Below are positions 49,442-58,733 of a DNA stretch of 64,000 nucleotides, piece by piece (within the stretch, counting starts at the first letter, position 1; each line of letters starts with the position of its first letter). This stretch comes from Nitrosopumilus piranensis (lineage in GTDB: Archaea; Thermoproteota; Nitrososphaeria; Nitrososphaerales; Nitrosopumilaceae), in the NCBI RefSeq assembly GCF_000875775.1, contig NZ_CP010868.1, positions 1,623,707-1,687,706 on the forward strand. The letters are read 5' to 3'. Under the pieces are notes generated by a model. The model saw only the letters and a list, made by a program, of their open reading frames with translations. It did no database searches and was not told the DNA's origin. Both the position numbers and the translations under genes were made by a program.

Positions 49442-51724
49442 CTATCTATTTCTCAAAACATTAAGAGCAGAACCAGCTTTGAACCATTCAATCTGAGCTT
49501 GATTGTAAGAGTGATTCAGCATAATCTCTTCTTTGTTACCATCATTATGTGTAATGATACACTTGACTTGTTTGCCAGGTTGCAAACCATTCAAATCAAC
49601 TAGACTGATTTTATCATCTTCTAGAATTTTTTCATAATCATCAGGGTTATCAAATGTCAATGCTAGCAATCCCTGCTTTTTCAAGTTGGTCTCATGAATT
49701 CTTGCAAGACTTTTTGTAATTACTGCAGCGCATCCCAAATAACGTGGAGTCATTGCTGCATGTTCTCTGCTGCTTCCCTCACCGTAGTTGTTATCGCCAA
49801 TGATTACCCATCGCATCTGTTTTTCTTTGTATTGTCTTGCGATTTGAGAAAATGATTCTAGTTGATTATTCAAAACATTCTTGCCTTTTCCTACTTCGTC
49901 ATTAAATGCATTGACTGCACCAAGCAACATATTATCACTAAGATTATCCAAATGGCCTCGAAGGGATAGCCATGCACCTGCAGGAGAGATATGATCAGTT
50001 GTACATTTTCCTTTGGCCTTTACCATGATTGGAAGTTCTTCAAAGTCTTTTCCATCCCATTGTGAGAATGGTTCTAGTCTTTGCAGTCTCTTGCTGTTAG
50101 GATCAATGATTACCTCAACATCATCAGTGTTTTCTGGAGGTGCAACAAAGATTCCTTCAGGTCTCACGAATCCCTCTTCTGGAACTTCAGGGGCAGGCTT
50201 TGGAGGCTCTAGCTTGAACTTTGTTCCATCAGCTGCAGTTAGTTCATCAACAAGAGGATTAAAGGAGAGTTTTCCGCCCAAAGAAAGTGCAATAATCATT
50301 TCAGGACTGCCAATGAAATTCAATGTACTGCGGTGTCCGTCATTTCGTCCAGGGAAATTTCTGTTAAATGTTGTAACGATAGTGTTTTGCTCATCTTTGT
50401 CTAGTTCAGGTCTGTTCCATTGACCAATACAAGGACCACATGCATTTGCCAAAACTGTTGCACCAATGTCTTTGAGTGAATCCATCTGTCCATCACGTTC
50501 TATTGTTCCTCGGATTTGTTCAGAACCAGGAGTAACTAGTAACGGAATTTTTGCTTTGATTCCTTTTTGTTTTGCTTGCTCTGCTAAACTAGCAGCACGT
50601 GACATGTCTTCATAAGATGAATTTGTACAACTACCAATTAATGCAACAGAAATTGGATCAACATAATCATTTGATTTTACATCATCGGCTAACTCAGAGA
50701 TGGAGCGTGCTAAATCAGGAGTGTGGGGTCCTACAATGTGTGGTTCTAGTGTTGAAAGATTAATCTCAATTACTCTATCAAAGAATTTTTCAGGATCAGA
50801 TTCTACTTCAGGATCAGCTATTAAGGATTCCTTGTTTTGATTTGCAAGTTCTGCAATGCCACTTCTGTTTGTATATTTTAGATAAGTCTCCATTCTCTCA
50901 TCGTATGGGAAGACTGAACATGTTGCACCAATTTCTGCTCCCATGTTAGTGATTGTGGCCTTGCCAGTACAGCTAATTGATTTTGTTCCAGGACCAAAGT
51001 ATTCAACAATAGCATTGGTTCCACCAGATACTGTCAACTCTTCTGCAACCTTTAGAATGATATCTTTGGGAGCAGTCCATCCGGTTAGCTTACCAGTTAG
51101 TTTAACGCCAATTCTTTTTGGGTATAGTAATTCCCAAGGCAGCCCAGCCATTGTTTCTGCTGCATCTAATCCACCAACACCAATTGCAATCATTCCTAGA
51201 CCACCAGCATTTGGAGTATGAGAGTCAGTTCCAATCATTAATCCACCAGGAAATGCATAATTCTCAAGTACTACCTGATGAATGATACCTGCACCTGGTT
51301 TCCAAAATCCACATCCATATTTTGCAGAAGCTGATTGCAAAAATTTGAAGACTTCGCTGTTCTCATCAAGTGAAACTTTCATGTCAACATCGCCTTGAAC
51401 TTCAGCTCGAATCAGATGATCACAGTGTACAGTAGTTGGCAATGCTGTTTGTTTTAGTTCTGCTTGCATAAATTGAAGCATTACCATTTGTCCTGTTACG
51501 TCTTGTAATGCAACTCTGTCGGGTTTGAGAAAAACGTAATCTTTTCCACCAGTAAAATTTGTATCATCAATTTGGTTAAAATGTCCAGAAAGGATTTTTT
51601 CAGTAAGTGTTAGTGGTCGTCCTGTAACGTTTCGGAATTTTGCGATGTTTTCTTTTAGTTTTGTATAAACACCTGAAACAAGTTCCGGAGTAGAATCAAT
51701 ATTCACATTATGCGGAGAATTCAT
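49442..51724 (-). CDS. acn: Aconitate hydratase
   Basis: 760 residues. It isomerises citrate to isocitrate in the TCA cycle. The 4Fe-4S ligand cysteines are in 'SCTNSSYED' and 'NACGPCIGQW'. The C-terminal swivel domain has 'GDNNYGEGSSREHAA'. Length and order (short N-terminal part) fit the aconitase group found in archaea. Its stop abuts tRNA-Trp on the other strand. Confidence 0.95.
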   Translation of the reverse strand: MNSPHNVNIDSTPELVSGVYTKLKENIAKFRNVTGRPLTLTEKILSGHFNQIDDTNFTGGKDYVFLKPDRVALQDVTGQMVMLQFMQAELKQTALPTTVHCDHLIRAEVQGDVDMKVSLDENSEVFKFLQSASAKYGCGFWKPGAGIIHQVVLENYAFPGGLMIGTDSHTPNAGGLGMIAIGVGGLDAAETMAGLPWELLYPKRIGVKLTGKLTGWTAPKDIILKVAEELTVSGGTNAIVEYFGPGTKSISCTGKATITNMGAEIGATCSVFPYDERMETYLKYTNRSGIAELANQNKESLIADPEVESDPEKFFDRVIEINLSTLEPHIVGPHTPDLARSISELADDVKSNDYVDPISVALIGSCTNSSYEDMSRAASLAEQAKQKGIKAKIPLLVTPGSEQIRGTIERDGQMDSLKDIGATVLANACGPCIGQWNRPELDKDEQNTIVTTFNRNFPGRNDGHRSTLNFIGSPEMIIALSLGGKLSFNPLVDELTAADGTKFKLEPPKPAPEVPEEGFVRPEGIFVAPPENTDDVEVIIDPNSKRLQRLEPFSQWDGKDFEELPIMVKAKGKCTTDHISPAGAWLSLRGHLDNLSDNMLLGAVNAFNDEVGKGKNVLNNQLESFSQIARQYKEKQMRWVIIGDNNYGEGSSREHAAMTPRYLGCAAVITKSLARIHETNLKKQGLLALTFDNPDDYEKILEDDKISLVDLNGLQPGKQVKCIITHNDGNKEEIMLNHSYNQAQIEWFKAGSALNVLRNR

Positions 51725-51861
51725 CCCGAATTTAATATTTACAATTAAAAAAATTCAAAAATCAAAGCCACAGGCATGTAAATTCTTAACAATTATAAGC
51801 TAAAAGCAGCTTTTTAATTCATTGTTGGGGAGTCACATGTTTTTGAAGATGAGGTGTAAAA

Positions 51862-52494
51862 ATGGTCAATAAGGGTTTTCCAAAATTTGGAATGTCTCAA
51901 GCAGGTGCATTTGTTGCAGCTCTAAAAAATTACAATTTACCTGATTTCATTTTAGTTCTTGTTGCAAAAGAATGCAAGTCAGACTTGCTAGAAAGAGGAA
52001 GAATCGATGACAGACTACAAAGCATGAATGATGAAGCATTAGAGTTATTGCACAAAGTCTTTGTAGGATGCGAAGAAGACAAGGCAGGAAAATATGCACA
52101 GTACAGATTCTATGCATATGTCTCAAGTATGTACCACAAATGCGAAGTTCTAGTCAATGAAACAATTCCTGGTAAAACTGGCAAGAATCACAAAATTCCC
52201 GTAGCAGTAAAAAACAACGGAATGTACATTGCAGTTGCACAAAACAAGGCAACCGGACATCCAGTTAATAAAAAAGATGCAGTAAAGTTCTACGATATAG
52301 TAGATGACATTAAGAGTGGGGACCACGGAACTATGCTAACTGATGCAATTTTTGGCTCCTCAGTAGGATTCAAAGGAGATGCACTAGTTGAATTAGAAAA
52401 CTTGAGCAAATCAAGAGATGATGATCCTGAAAACAAATTAGATTTTAAAACAGCAAACTTTGAAAATAATATTTACTCTGTAACAAAGTGTTAA
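51862..52494 (+). CDS. Conserved hypothetical protein (210 aa)
   Basis: Soluble mixed alpha/beta protein. A distinctive part is 'IPVAVKNNGMYIAVAQNKATGHPVNKKDAVKFYDIVDDI' (split by a strand and a helix), which has the look of a nuclease or kinase-like core, but no certain family. N-terminal residues 1-45 form a helical region 'GAFVAALKNYNLPDFILVLVAK'. Two Cys pairs are far apart. GAGGTG 8 nt before the ATG is a good Shine-Dalgarno. The HExxH gene is convergent, 3 bp away. Confidence 0.7.
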   Translation: MVNKGFPKFGMSQAGAFVAALKNYNLPDFILVLVAKECKSDLLERGRIDDRLQSMNDEALELLHKVFVGCEEDKAGKYAQYRFYAYVSSMYHKCEVLVNETIPGKTGKNHKIPVAVKNNGMYIAVAQNKATGHPVNKKDAVKFYDIVDDIKSGDHGTMLTDAIFGSSVGFKGDALVELENLSKSRDDDPENKLDFKTANFENNIYSVTKC

Positions 52495-52496
52495 TT

Positions 52497-53099
52497 TTAC
52501 AAATTTAGTTCTCTAGTATCCATTGTAAGAAACATTGGCTTTCCATCTGTTCTTTTAAAATTTTCATCATATTGTTCAAACTCTAATTGCTCAAAGAGAT
52601 GTTTTGTCCAAATATCATGTACTTCTCTTGCATGTTTTTTTCTACCCATCTGTCGCAGCTGCTCATGAAGTATTTCATGAGATACAGTTGTACAGTTTTT
52701 TTCTGCAAGGTATAGTTCATTGTTTGGCTCTTTTGGTTTTACCCAAAATACCATTCCAAAGTTTTCTGCATGATATCCTTCACAAGTACAATCAGTCCAC
52801 ATTGGTCTGAAATGAGTCAGATAGAAATGATAGATGTCTTTGCCTCTTTGGTCATGATCACGCAATAGAGTATGTGTGTCTAGTTTTTGTAAAATGCTAG
52901 TTGGCTTTGTGATCATTTGATCACATTTGATTTCATAGTCTTTGCCAAACTTTTCTTTAATCCAAACTTTGAAGAATTGAGCCATTTTCTTGACATATTC
53001 ATACTCAAATTGTCTCTCTTTGAGCTCTTCTTCTTTTACGACAAAAATAAAATGTAAAATCATAATAAGAAAAAAGGGGTGTTTATGTTTGGCCTTCAA
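52497..53099 (-). CDS. Hypothetical protein with HExxH metal motif
   Basis: 200 residues at most; Met13 (53063) is more likely, because the first 12 residues overlap the RAM gene. 'SHEILHEQLRQMGRKKHAREVHDIWTKH' (residues about 143-170) is a zinc-metallopeptidase-like HExxH on a helix with further His residues. The central 'DCTCEGYHAENFGMVFWV' segment has Cys and His. No signal peptide is convincing. A minimal zinc protease (gluzincin-like) is possible but unproven. Confidence 0.68.
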   Translation of the reverse strand: MKAKHKHPFFLIMILHFIFVVKEEELKERQFEYEYVKKMAQFFKVWIKEKFGKDYEIKCDQMITKPTSILQKLDTHTLLRDHDQRGKDIYHFYLTHFRPMWTDCTCEGYHAENFGMVFWVKPKEPNNELYLAEKNCTTVSHEILHEQLRQMGRKKHAREVHDIWTKHLFEQLEFEQYDENFKRTDGKPMFLTMDTRELNL

Positions 53100-53322
53100 T
53101 ACCCATTAGGGTTAGTGTTGAGCGAATCTTTTCAATTTTTCTGATCTTCCAAGTAATTGTTTCTCTAAGTTTTTCAACAGTATCAGACTCGATCTTGGCC
53201 AAAATATCATATGCACCAAAAGTTCCGTGAACTTCCTTAACACCTTCTAAGCCCTTTAGTTGTTGAATAATTGCTTCTTCAGAACCTAGTTCACAGTTGA
53301 TTAACACATAAGCTGTTGCCAT
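53083..53322 (-). CDS. Stand-alone Lrp/AsnC-type RAM (ligand-binding) domain
   Basis: 79 residues. The beta-alpha-beta-beta-alpha-beta RAM fold is clear: 'ATAYVLINCELGSEEAIIQQLKGLEGVKEVHGTFGAYDILAKIESDT' then 'VEKLRETITWKIRKIEKIRSTLTLM'. It lacks the HTH domain, so it may be an amino-acid sensor that pairs with a separate Lrp protein. It overlaps the HExxH gene by 17 bp. Confidence 0.92.
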   Translation of the reverse strand: MATAYVLINCELGSEEAIIQQLKGLEGVKEVHGTFGAYDILAKIESDTVEKLRETITWKIRKIEKIRSTLTLMGIEGQT

Positions 53323-53365
53323 AAAATAATTACAAAATTCGACTATATCAATAAACCGATTACGT

Positions 53366-53806
53366 TTAGTTTTGAGAAATCTTTAAAATTTCATCCCAAA
53401 TTGGCTTTGGAACAGGCATGACAGATAATCTAGAAATTCGAATCAGTTCCCAGTCTTTAAATTTTTTATTTTTCTTCATCTCATCAAGTGTAACGGGACG
53501 CTTTAGTGCTTTTTTGTATTTTACATCAACTACAATAAAACGTTCAACGTCTTCTTTGGGATTCGAATATGGTTTTGATGTAACTTGCATAATTCCAACT
53601 GCTTGTCTTTCATCACCGGTGTGATAAAACAAAACAAGATCACCGGATTTCATTTCCCTCATGTGCTTTAATGCCAAGTTGTTATGGACACCATCCCAAA
53701 CAGTTGTCTTGTCTTTTTTTAGTTGCTCAAAATTATAACCGCGAGGTCCGCTTGGTTCTTGTTTTGCCAACCAGTAATTTACCATTTTCAAATTTTGTAT
53801 CATCAA
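53366..53806 (-). CDS. EVE-domain protein
   Basis: 146 residues; Met8 begins the canonical 'MVNYWLAKQEPSGPRGYNFEQLKKD' start of the family (split for display), so the start may be 53785. Signature parts are 'WDGVHNNLALKHMREMKSGDLVLFYHTGDERQAVGI' and 'LKRPVTLDEMKKN'. EVE/YTH-like proteins bind modified bases, such as methylated cytosine or N4-acetylcytidine, in nucleic acids. The gene is near a tRNA-related set. The ligand is not known here. Confidence 0.92.
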   Translation of the reverse strand: MMIQNLKMVNYWLAKQEPSGPRGYNFEQLKKDKTTVWDGVHNNLALKHMREMKSGDLVLFYHTGDERQAVGIMQVTSKPYSNPKEDVERFIVVDVKYKKALKRPVTLDEMKKNKKFKDWELIRISRLSVMPVPKPIWDEILKISQN

Positions 53807-53811
53807 GGGAT

Positions 53812-53826
53812 ACTTTATGGTTTATG
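53812..53826 (+). promoter_or_regulatory. TATA-like box upstream of the structured RNA
   Basis: ACTTTATGGTTTATG lies about 25 nt before the first paired base (53842) of the RNA described next, the spacing expected for an archaeal promoter. Confidence 0.4.
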
Positions 53827-53839
53827 AAAAGACAAAATG

Positions 53840-54005
53840 TTCCCCGGTTCTGACTCGCACAAGATCATTGGTATTTTAGCCAAAACCTCCTTGGGTTCTG
53901 AAACCGGGGTTGCCCATAATGTAGCACGCCTGGGTGAATTAGAAATCATTGGTATCATTACGATCGACATCATCCTAATCCGTCTGCGTGCCTGCTCTTG
54001 GGCGA
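53840..54005 (+). ncRNA. Candidate structured RNA, two coaxial hairpins, about 165 nt
   Basis: The GC content is about half, against one third around it. Hairpin 1: CCCCGGTT (53842-53849) pairs with AACCGGGG (53902-53909). Hairpin 2: TTGCCCA (53910-53916) pairs with TGGGCGA (53999-54005), and GCACGC (53924-53929) with GCGTGC (53986-53991). The 11-nt ATCATTGGTAT occurs once inside each (53864-53874, 53945-53955). A TATA-like box lies just upstream and the next gene's TATA begins right after. A 67-aa frame over this stretch is unlikely to be a gene. It does not match RNase P, SRP or C/D-box motifs I looked for. Confidence 0.65.
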
Positions 54006-54036
54006 TTAATTATAGAGCATATCCTACTAAAAACCA

Positions 54037-54300
54037 TTGATGGAGATCAAAAATCAAACACTGTTTTTTGTAGGAATCATAGTTTTGATTTTGGGGATGT
54101 TGATCATAATTTTTGATTATCCACAACTTCAGCTCTTAGAGAGTATGGATTCAGAATCATACTATATGCTTGATCAACAAAAAAAGGACATTCATCAAAG
54201 AATGAAAATTGAAATTAGCATTGGAATTGGATTATTTGTCACAGGAATTGGATTACTAGCAGTGTCTTTTCTAAAGATATTTGAGAATAGACTCAGATAA
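54037..54300 (+). CDS. Small membrane protein (two TM)
   Basis: TTG at 54037 or ATG at 54040, after a TATA (TTAATTATA, 54006-54014). TM1 is residues about 7-27 (TLFFVGIIVLILGMLIIIFDY) and TM2 about 61-80. The loop between is charged with 'MLDQQKKDIHQRMKIE'. Function unknown. It follows the RNA above and is convergent with pheT (30-bp overlap). Confidence 0.7.
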   Translation: MMEIKNQTLFFVGIIVLILGMLIIIFDYPQLQLLESMDSESYYMLDQQKKDIHQRMKIEISIGIGLFVTGIGLLAVSFLKIFENRLR

Positions 54301-55935
54301 TGATATCTCAAAACCAACTACAGGTACGCGGATTTTGTAATTTTCAATAATTTTGGAGTTTATCTCACCGATAACACCAATTGTTTTATTGTTAATTACC
54401 ACATCGGCACAATGACCTTTTTCAAATGAAGGATGTTCTGTAGTTTTGGTTTTAATTTCTATATCAAATCCTGTCTTTAATGCTGATTGTAAAACAGACT
54501 TGATTTCAGTAAAGTTTGCATCCTGATGTGCACTAATTCCAGAGAAACACCTTTCTTCAGAGACAGGATTGCCTGAAGAAAATACTGTTCCAGTTTCAAA
54601 TAGTTTCTGAGGATATGACTCGTGAATGTTCTTTGATAGATTCTCTAATAATCCAGGCAAAATTGAATCACGCAATATTGTATGCTCTTGGCTTTTAGAG
54701 TCACGAACAGAGATGATGGTTTGTGGTTCACGGTTTGCCATTTCATAAAGAACTCTTTTGCTAGTCAAACTAGAGTTCAGTGCCTCAAGATATCCTAGTC
54801 CAATCATAGTTTGACTAAGAGATTTTAGTTGCAGTGAGATTGGATTTGTTTGTCCAAGTGTTTGAGAAGGAGACATTGTAGGCTCAAGATTCTGTATTCC
54901 ATAGCCTAAAGCAACTTCTTCAACTAAATCCATTGGGCCAAAAATATCAAAACGATATGCAGGGATGACGCAAACAATATTTTTGCCTTTGAGCGTGGCA
55001 TCAAGTCTTGATTTTTTTAGAGACGATACAATCTTTGAATTATTTAGATTCAGTCCAAGTGTTTGATTAATTAATAATGGATCAACTATCATCTTTCGTT
55101 CAGCAAGTTTTGGAGAAGAGTTTTTTGCACCAGAGATTTGAACTGACTCCAAAGAGAATCCAGCGCTTTGCAAAATTGTTGCAACCACAGATAACATGTC
55201 TTCTGCATCAGCTTTGTTTATTCCGGTAACCTCAACAAACAGATTTTTGGTTTTTGTAGTTACAGTAGTTACTGCAGCATTAATTATGGGAGGAAAAGAA
55301 ATTGTCTTCTTGTTTGCATCAAGTATCAAAGGCATCTTAGAAGAATTTGCAAGCAAATCTCCATAGTCCTTTCCAACCTCAGTTGTTTTGAGAATCTCAT
55401 CAATGGAGAGTTCTTTGGTAGAGTTTAGCGGAGTAAACTTGTATTTTCTATCAGATGTGGCATAGACTAGAGGAAACTGAATTTTATCTAAATCATGAAT
55501 ACCAATTGAGGATTTTTTTCTTTTTCGTCCAATTCCAAAATGCAGGTCTTCTTGCATTACCATGAGTTGCTTGATGGTTTTATCATCAATTTTTCCATTT
55601 TTTGCAACGATTCCAGTTACAAATGGCCTTACTTTGGTAACATCAGATTTTACAGAAATGGCATATTGTTTTGATTTTTTGATTTTGAGTTTGATTGCAC
55701 CTGTTTTGATTCCTAGCAGTCCTTGCATTCCCAATGCAATTCCAAAGTCAGTGGAATAATCAGGTCTGTTTGGACTGTATTCAATTCGGACTAGATCCTT
55801 GTCTTCAGACTCTATATCAAGTCCTAAAAATGGCAATGAATCTGCAATCTGTTTTTTTGATGCCTTGCCAATTAGTTTTTGAAGACTAGAATAAGATAAT
55901 TCTACTACTGGCATTTTGTTGCACTCCTCAACCAA
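54271..55935 (-). CDS. pheT: Phenylalanyl-tRNA synthetase beta subunit
   Basis: 554 residues, the archaeal/eukaryotic type. B3/B4 domain segments appear in the first half ('IEYSPNRPDYSTDFGIALG'), the B5 helix-turn-helix is 'FDIFGPMDLVEEVALGYGIQNLEP' and the catalytic-like C-terminal part contains 'RDSILPGLLENLSKN'. It works with pheS as an alpha2-beta2 enzyme. It overlaps pheS by 31 bp. No FDX anticodon-binding end, as in archaea. Confidence 0.95.
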   Translation of the reverse strand: MVEECNKMPVVELSYSSLQKLIGKASKKQIADSLPFLGLDIESEDKDLVRIEYSPNRPDYSTDFGIALGMQGLLGIKTGAIKLKIKKSKQYAISVKSDVTKVRPFVTGIVAKNGKIDDKTIKQLMVMQEDLHFGIGRKRKKSSIGIHDLDKIQFPLVYATSDRKYKFTPLNSTKELSIDEILKTTEVGKDYGDLLANSSKMPLILDANKKTISFPPIINAAVTTVTTKTKNLFVEVTGINKADAEDMLSVVATILQSAGFSLESVQISGAKNSSPKLAERKMIVDPLLINQTLGLNLNNSKIVSSLKKSRLDATLKGKNIVCVIPAYRFDIFGPMDLVEEVALGYGIQNLEPTMSPSQTLGQTNPISLQLKSLSQTMIGLGYLEALNSSLTSKRVLYEMANREPQTIISVRDSKSQEHTILRDSILPGLLENLSKNIHESYPQKLFETGTVFSSGNPVSEERCFSGISAHQDANFTEIKSVLQSALKTGFDIEIKTKTTEHPSFEKGHCADVVINNKTIGVIGEINSKIIENYKIRVPVVGFEISLSESILKYL

Positions 55936-57296
55936 TTCAAATTGTTATTGTAAAATTCTCTTACATCATCAAGACCATACTTTAGCATTGCAATTCTTTC
56001 AATGCCACCGCCCCATGCCAAGACAGGTTTTGTTATGCCAAGAGGTTTTGTAACTTCAGGTCGGAATATTCCCATTCCAAATAACTCAACCCATTTTCCC
56101 AATCTTTCATTGTATACCATAGTTTGAAGTGATGGCTCTGTATATGGGAAGAAGGTTGGCCAGAACTTTATTTTTGTAATTCCAATTCGTTTGTAAAACT
56201 CTCGCTGAATTCCCATTAGATTTCTCAAGTTGGCATCTTTGCCAACAACTACTCCTTCAATTTGATTAAATTCTACAAGATGTTTGTAGCTGACTTTTTC
56301 ATTTCTAAAGACACGTCCCAATGAAAATACTCGGGCCTCATCAGGTTTTGTTTCTGCAAGATGTTTTATTGTAACACAAGTGGTGTGGGTGCGTAAAACC
56401 ATCTTTCGCGCTTCGTTGATATCCCACTGGTATCGCCAATTTTTCTTGTGAGATTCAGAAACCTTTTTGATTTGCTCAGGTGTTGCAATCTTTTTTGCAG
56501 AAACCCCATCAAGATAGAAAGTGTCTTGCAGTTCTCTTGCAGGATGGTCTTGAGGGGTAAATAGCGCATCAAAGTTCCAAAAGCTTGACTGTGTCATGTT
56601 TCCATAAATTTCTGAAAAACCCAAAGTGACAAAAATTTCACGAATTTCATCAATAGTGTTTTTTAGAGGATGAGTTCTGGCAACATTAGTAGCAGGTACT
56701 GTAGCTTCAACATCAATTCCGCCTGAAGAATTATCAAGATTAAGTGATTTTGCAGAATCGGTAAGAGAGATTTGCTTGGTCTTTAGAATTTCTTCTACAA
56801 CAAAGTCAGGACGTCTCAAGAGTCCTGATAAATCATCAGAGTCTAGTTGATTAACATCTAATTTCTGCTCGCCGATTTGTTTGAGAGTTTTTTCTCCAGG
56901 TAAAACAGATGGCGGACTCTTAAGAGAAACATTATCTGATGTTGTCTCTACCCAATTGTTTTTTCTTGCTAGTCCCATTGCAGGTCCAAACACTGGACCC
57001 AGTTCTTTTTGTAAATCAGATAGTTTAGATTTTGTTTTTAAAAGATCTAACAATCTTCTTTCAGGTAGTCCCTTTTGAAGAGATTCCTTTCCGTTTTTTC
57101 CCAATCTAATGATACTTGATTTTGATTCATCAACATTTGCCAGTTCTTTTAGTTTTAGCCATTCAATTCCACGTCGGATTTGATCTGATGAAAGTCCTGT
57201 AGATTTTTCAAGATTTTCAGGAGTTTGTTTAGGGTTGTCTTTTAGAGATATGATTATTTTTTTTTCAATATCATGAAAAACCTGTGACAACACCAA
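55905..57296 (-). CDS. pheS: Phenylalanyl-tRNA synthetase alpha subunit
   Basis: 463 residues. N-terminal winged-helix domains (residues 10-110) lead to the class II catalytic core: 'THTTCVTIKHLAE' near motif 2, 'FRNEKVSYKHLVEFNQIEGVVV' and motif 3 'AWGGGIERIAMLKYGL'. It lies directly upstream of pheT with a 31-bp overlap and divergent from trpS at 57341. Confidence 0.96.
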   Translation of the reverse strand: MVLSQVFHDIEKKIIISLKDNPKQTPENLEKSTGLSSDQIRRGIEWLKLKELANVDESKSSIIRLGKNGKESLQKGLPERRLLDLLKTKSKLSDLQKELGPVFGPAMGLARKNNWVETTSDNVSLKSPPSVLPGEKTLKQIGEQKLDVNQLDSDDLSGLLRRPDFVVEEILKTKQISLTDSAKSLNLDNSSGGIDVEATVPATNVARTHPLKNTIDEIREIFVTLGFSEIYGNMTQSSFWNFDALFTPQDHPARELQDTFYLDGVSAKKIATPEQIKKVSESHKKNWRYQWDINEARKMVLRTHTTCVTIKHLAETKPDEARVFSLGRVFRNEKVSYKHLVEFNQIEGVVVGKDANLRNLMGIQREFYKRIGITKIKFWPTFFPYTEPSLQTMVYNERLGKWVELFGMGIFRPEVTKPLGITKPVLAWGGGIERIAMLKYGLDDVREFYNNNLNWLRSATKCQ

Positions 57297-57340
57297 AACT
57301 TCGAAAAAGACTTTTTAAACCTTAACCTAAGTCAATTTGA

Positions 57341-58453
57341 ATGTCAGCTGACGATTTCGTTGTGACTCCTTGGCATGTCGAGGGAGATATAGACTATGAT
57401 AAATTAATCAAGCAATTTGGCACTCAGAAGATTTCTCCAGAATTACTGCAAAGAATCACAAAAATTACTGGCGAAGATCATTTCATGCTCAGACGAGGTA
57501 TCTTCTTTTCACACAGAGAGATGAACAGAATTCTCAATGATTATGAAAAAGGTAACAAATTCTTCTTATACACTGGACGAGGGCCATCAGGACACACCCA
57601 TATTGGCCACTTGGTTCCATGGGTTTTTGCAAAATGGCTACAAGAGAAATTTGATGTTAACATGTATTTTCAGCTTACAGATGATGAGAAATTTTATTCA
57701 AAACAAAATCTAACTTTGGATGAAACAAAAAAATTTGCATATGAAAATGCACTTGACTTTATTGCACTAGGTTTCAAGCCAGAAAAAACAAAAATCATTA
57801 TCAACACAAGAAATATTCAAACGCTTTATCCAATTGCAGCTCAAGTTGCAAAGAAAATTAATTTTTCAAACACTAAAGCCACTTTTGGTTTTACAAATGA
57901 CACTAATATTGGTATGATATTTTACACATCACTACAGTCTGCCCCATGCTTTATTGAAGACAAGCCAGTCTTGATTCCTCTAGGAGTTGACCAAGATCCC
58001 CACTTTAGACTAACAAGAGACATTGCACCTAAAATTGGAAAACCAAAACCAGCATTAATTCACAACATAATGATTCCAGGACTAGAAGGGCCTGGAGGAA
58101 AAATGTCAGCTTCTAATGAAAACGGTACTGTTTACACAACAGATGAACCAAATGTAGTAAAAAAGAAAATCAACAAACACGCATTTTCAGGTGGCCAAAC
58201 AAGTGTTGAAGAACACAGAAAGCTTGGAGGAAATCCAGACATTGATGTGTCATATCAATATCTAAGAATATTTTTTGAACCAGATGATAACAAGTTAAAA
58301 TCAATTTATGATGATTACAAGTCTGGAAAATTACTTTCTGGAGAACTAAAAGCAATTTTAATTGAAAAAATTAATGAATTTCTAGCAGTGCACCAAGATA
58401 AACGCGAAAAGGCAAAAGACCAGATTGATGAATTTCTTTTTGAGAATAAATGA
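57341..58453 (+). CDS. trpS: Tryptophanyl-tRNA synthetase
   Basis: 370 residues, class I. The HIGH variant is 'GPSGHTHIGHLVPW' and KMSKS is 'GGKMSASNENGTVYT'. The 'GVDQDPHFRLTRDIA' segment recognises Trp. It is the archaeal/eukaryotic form. It overlaps the next gene (58450) by 4 bp, suggesting cotranscription. The promoter lies in the 45 bp between it and pheS. Confidence 0.96.
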   Translation: MSADDFVVTPWHVEGDIDYDKLIKQFGTQKISPELLQRITKITGEDHFMLRRGIFFSHREMNRILNDYEKGNKFFLYTGRGPSGHTHIGHLVPWVFAKWLQEKFDVNMYFQLTDDEKFYSKQNLTLDETKKFAYENALDFIALGFKPEKTKIIINTRNIQTLYPIAAQVAKKINFSNTKATFGFTNDTNIGMIFYTSLQSAPCFIEDKPVLIPLGVDQDPHFRLTRDIAPKIGKPKPALIHNIMIPGLEGPGGKMSASNENGTVYTTDEPNVVKKKINKHAFSGGQTSVEEHRKLGGNPDIDVSYQYLRIFFEPDDNKLKSIYDDYKSGKLLSGELKAILIEKINEFLAVHQDKREKAKDQIDEFLFENK

Positions 58454-58731
58454 AAATAACAATTACGTGTGAAGACAAATATGAGGCTCAAAAACTAGCC
58501 AGTCTTATTTTCATCAAAGATGGAAAAGAGACATTTATCACAGGAATTCTAAATGTTGTAAAAAACGAATTGGTAATATCATTAAAGGATAAATCGGCTC
58601 ACAGTATTTTACTTGAGAATGAAGCAAATGTAGAAAGATTTGCAGATTTTACCCAGTCAGTTATTGACAAAGAGCACAAAATAGTATCAACTAAAATTCT
58701 TGAAAATCAAGTAGAGATTGTTAAGGGTTGA
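58450..58731 (+). CDS. Hypothetical protein, possible Pcc1-like fold
   Basis: 93 residues. A beta strand 'MKITITCEDKYEAQKLASLIF', then strands 'TGILNVVKNELVISLKDKS' and a helix 'ANVERFADFTQSVI', resemble the beta-alpha-beta pattern of the KEOPS subunit Pcc1. No fully diagnostic residues are present, so the call is tentative. It is coupled to trpS by a 4-bp overlap. If it is Pcc1, another KEOPS piece would complement the Cgi121 fusion in this window. Confidence 0.5.
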   Translation: MKITITCEDKYEAQKLASLIFIKDGKETFITGILNVVKNELVISLKDKSAHSILLENEANVERFADFTQSVIDKEHKIVSTKILENQVEIVKG

Positions 58732-58733
58732 AC

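Noticed and set aside
53837-54040. 67-aa frame on the plus strand
   Set aside because: It lies across two long complementary hairpins of higher GC content and next to TATA-like elements; base pairing explains the sequence better than coding.
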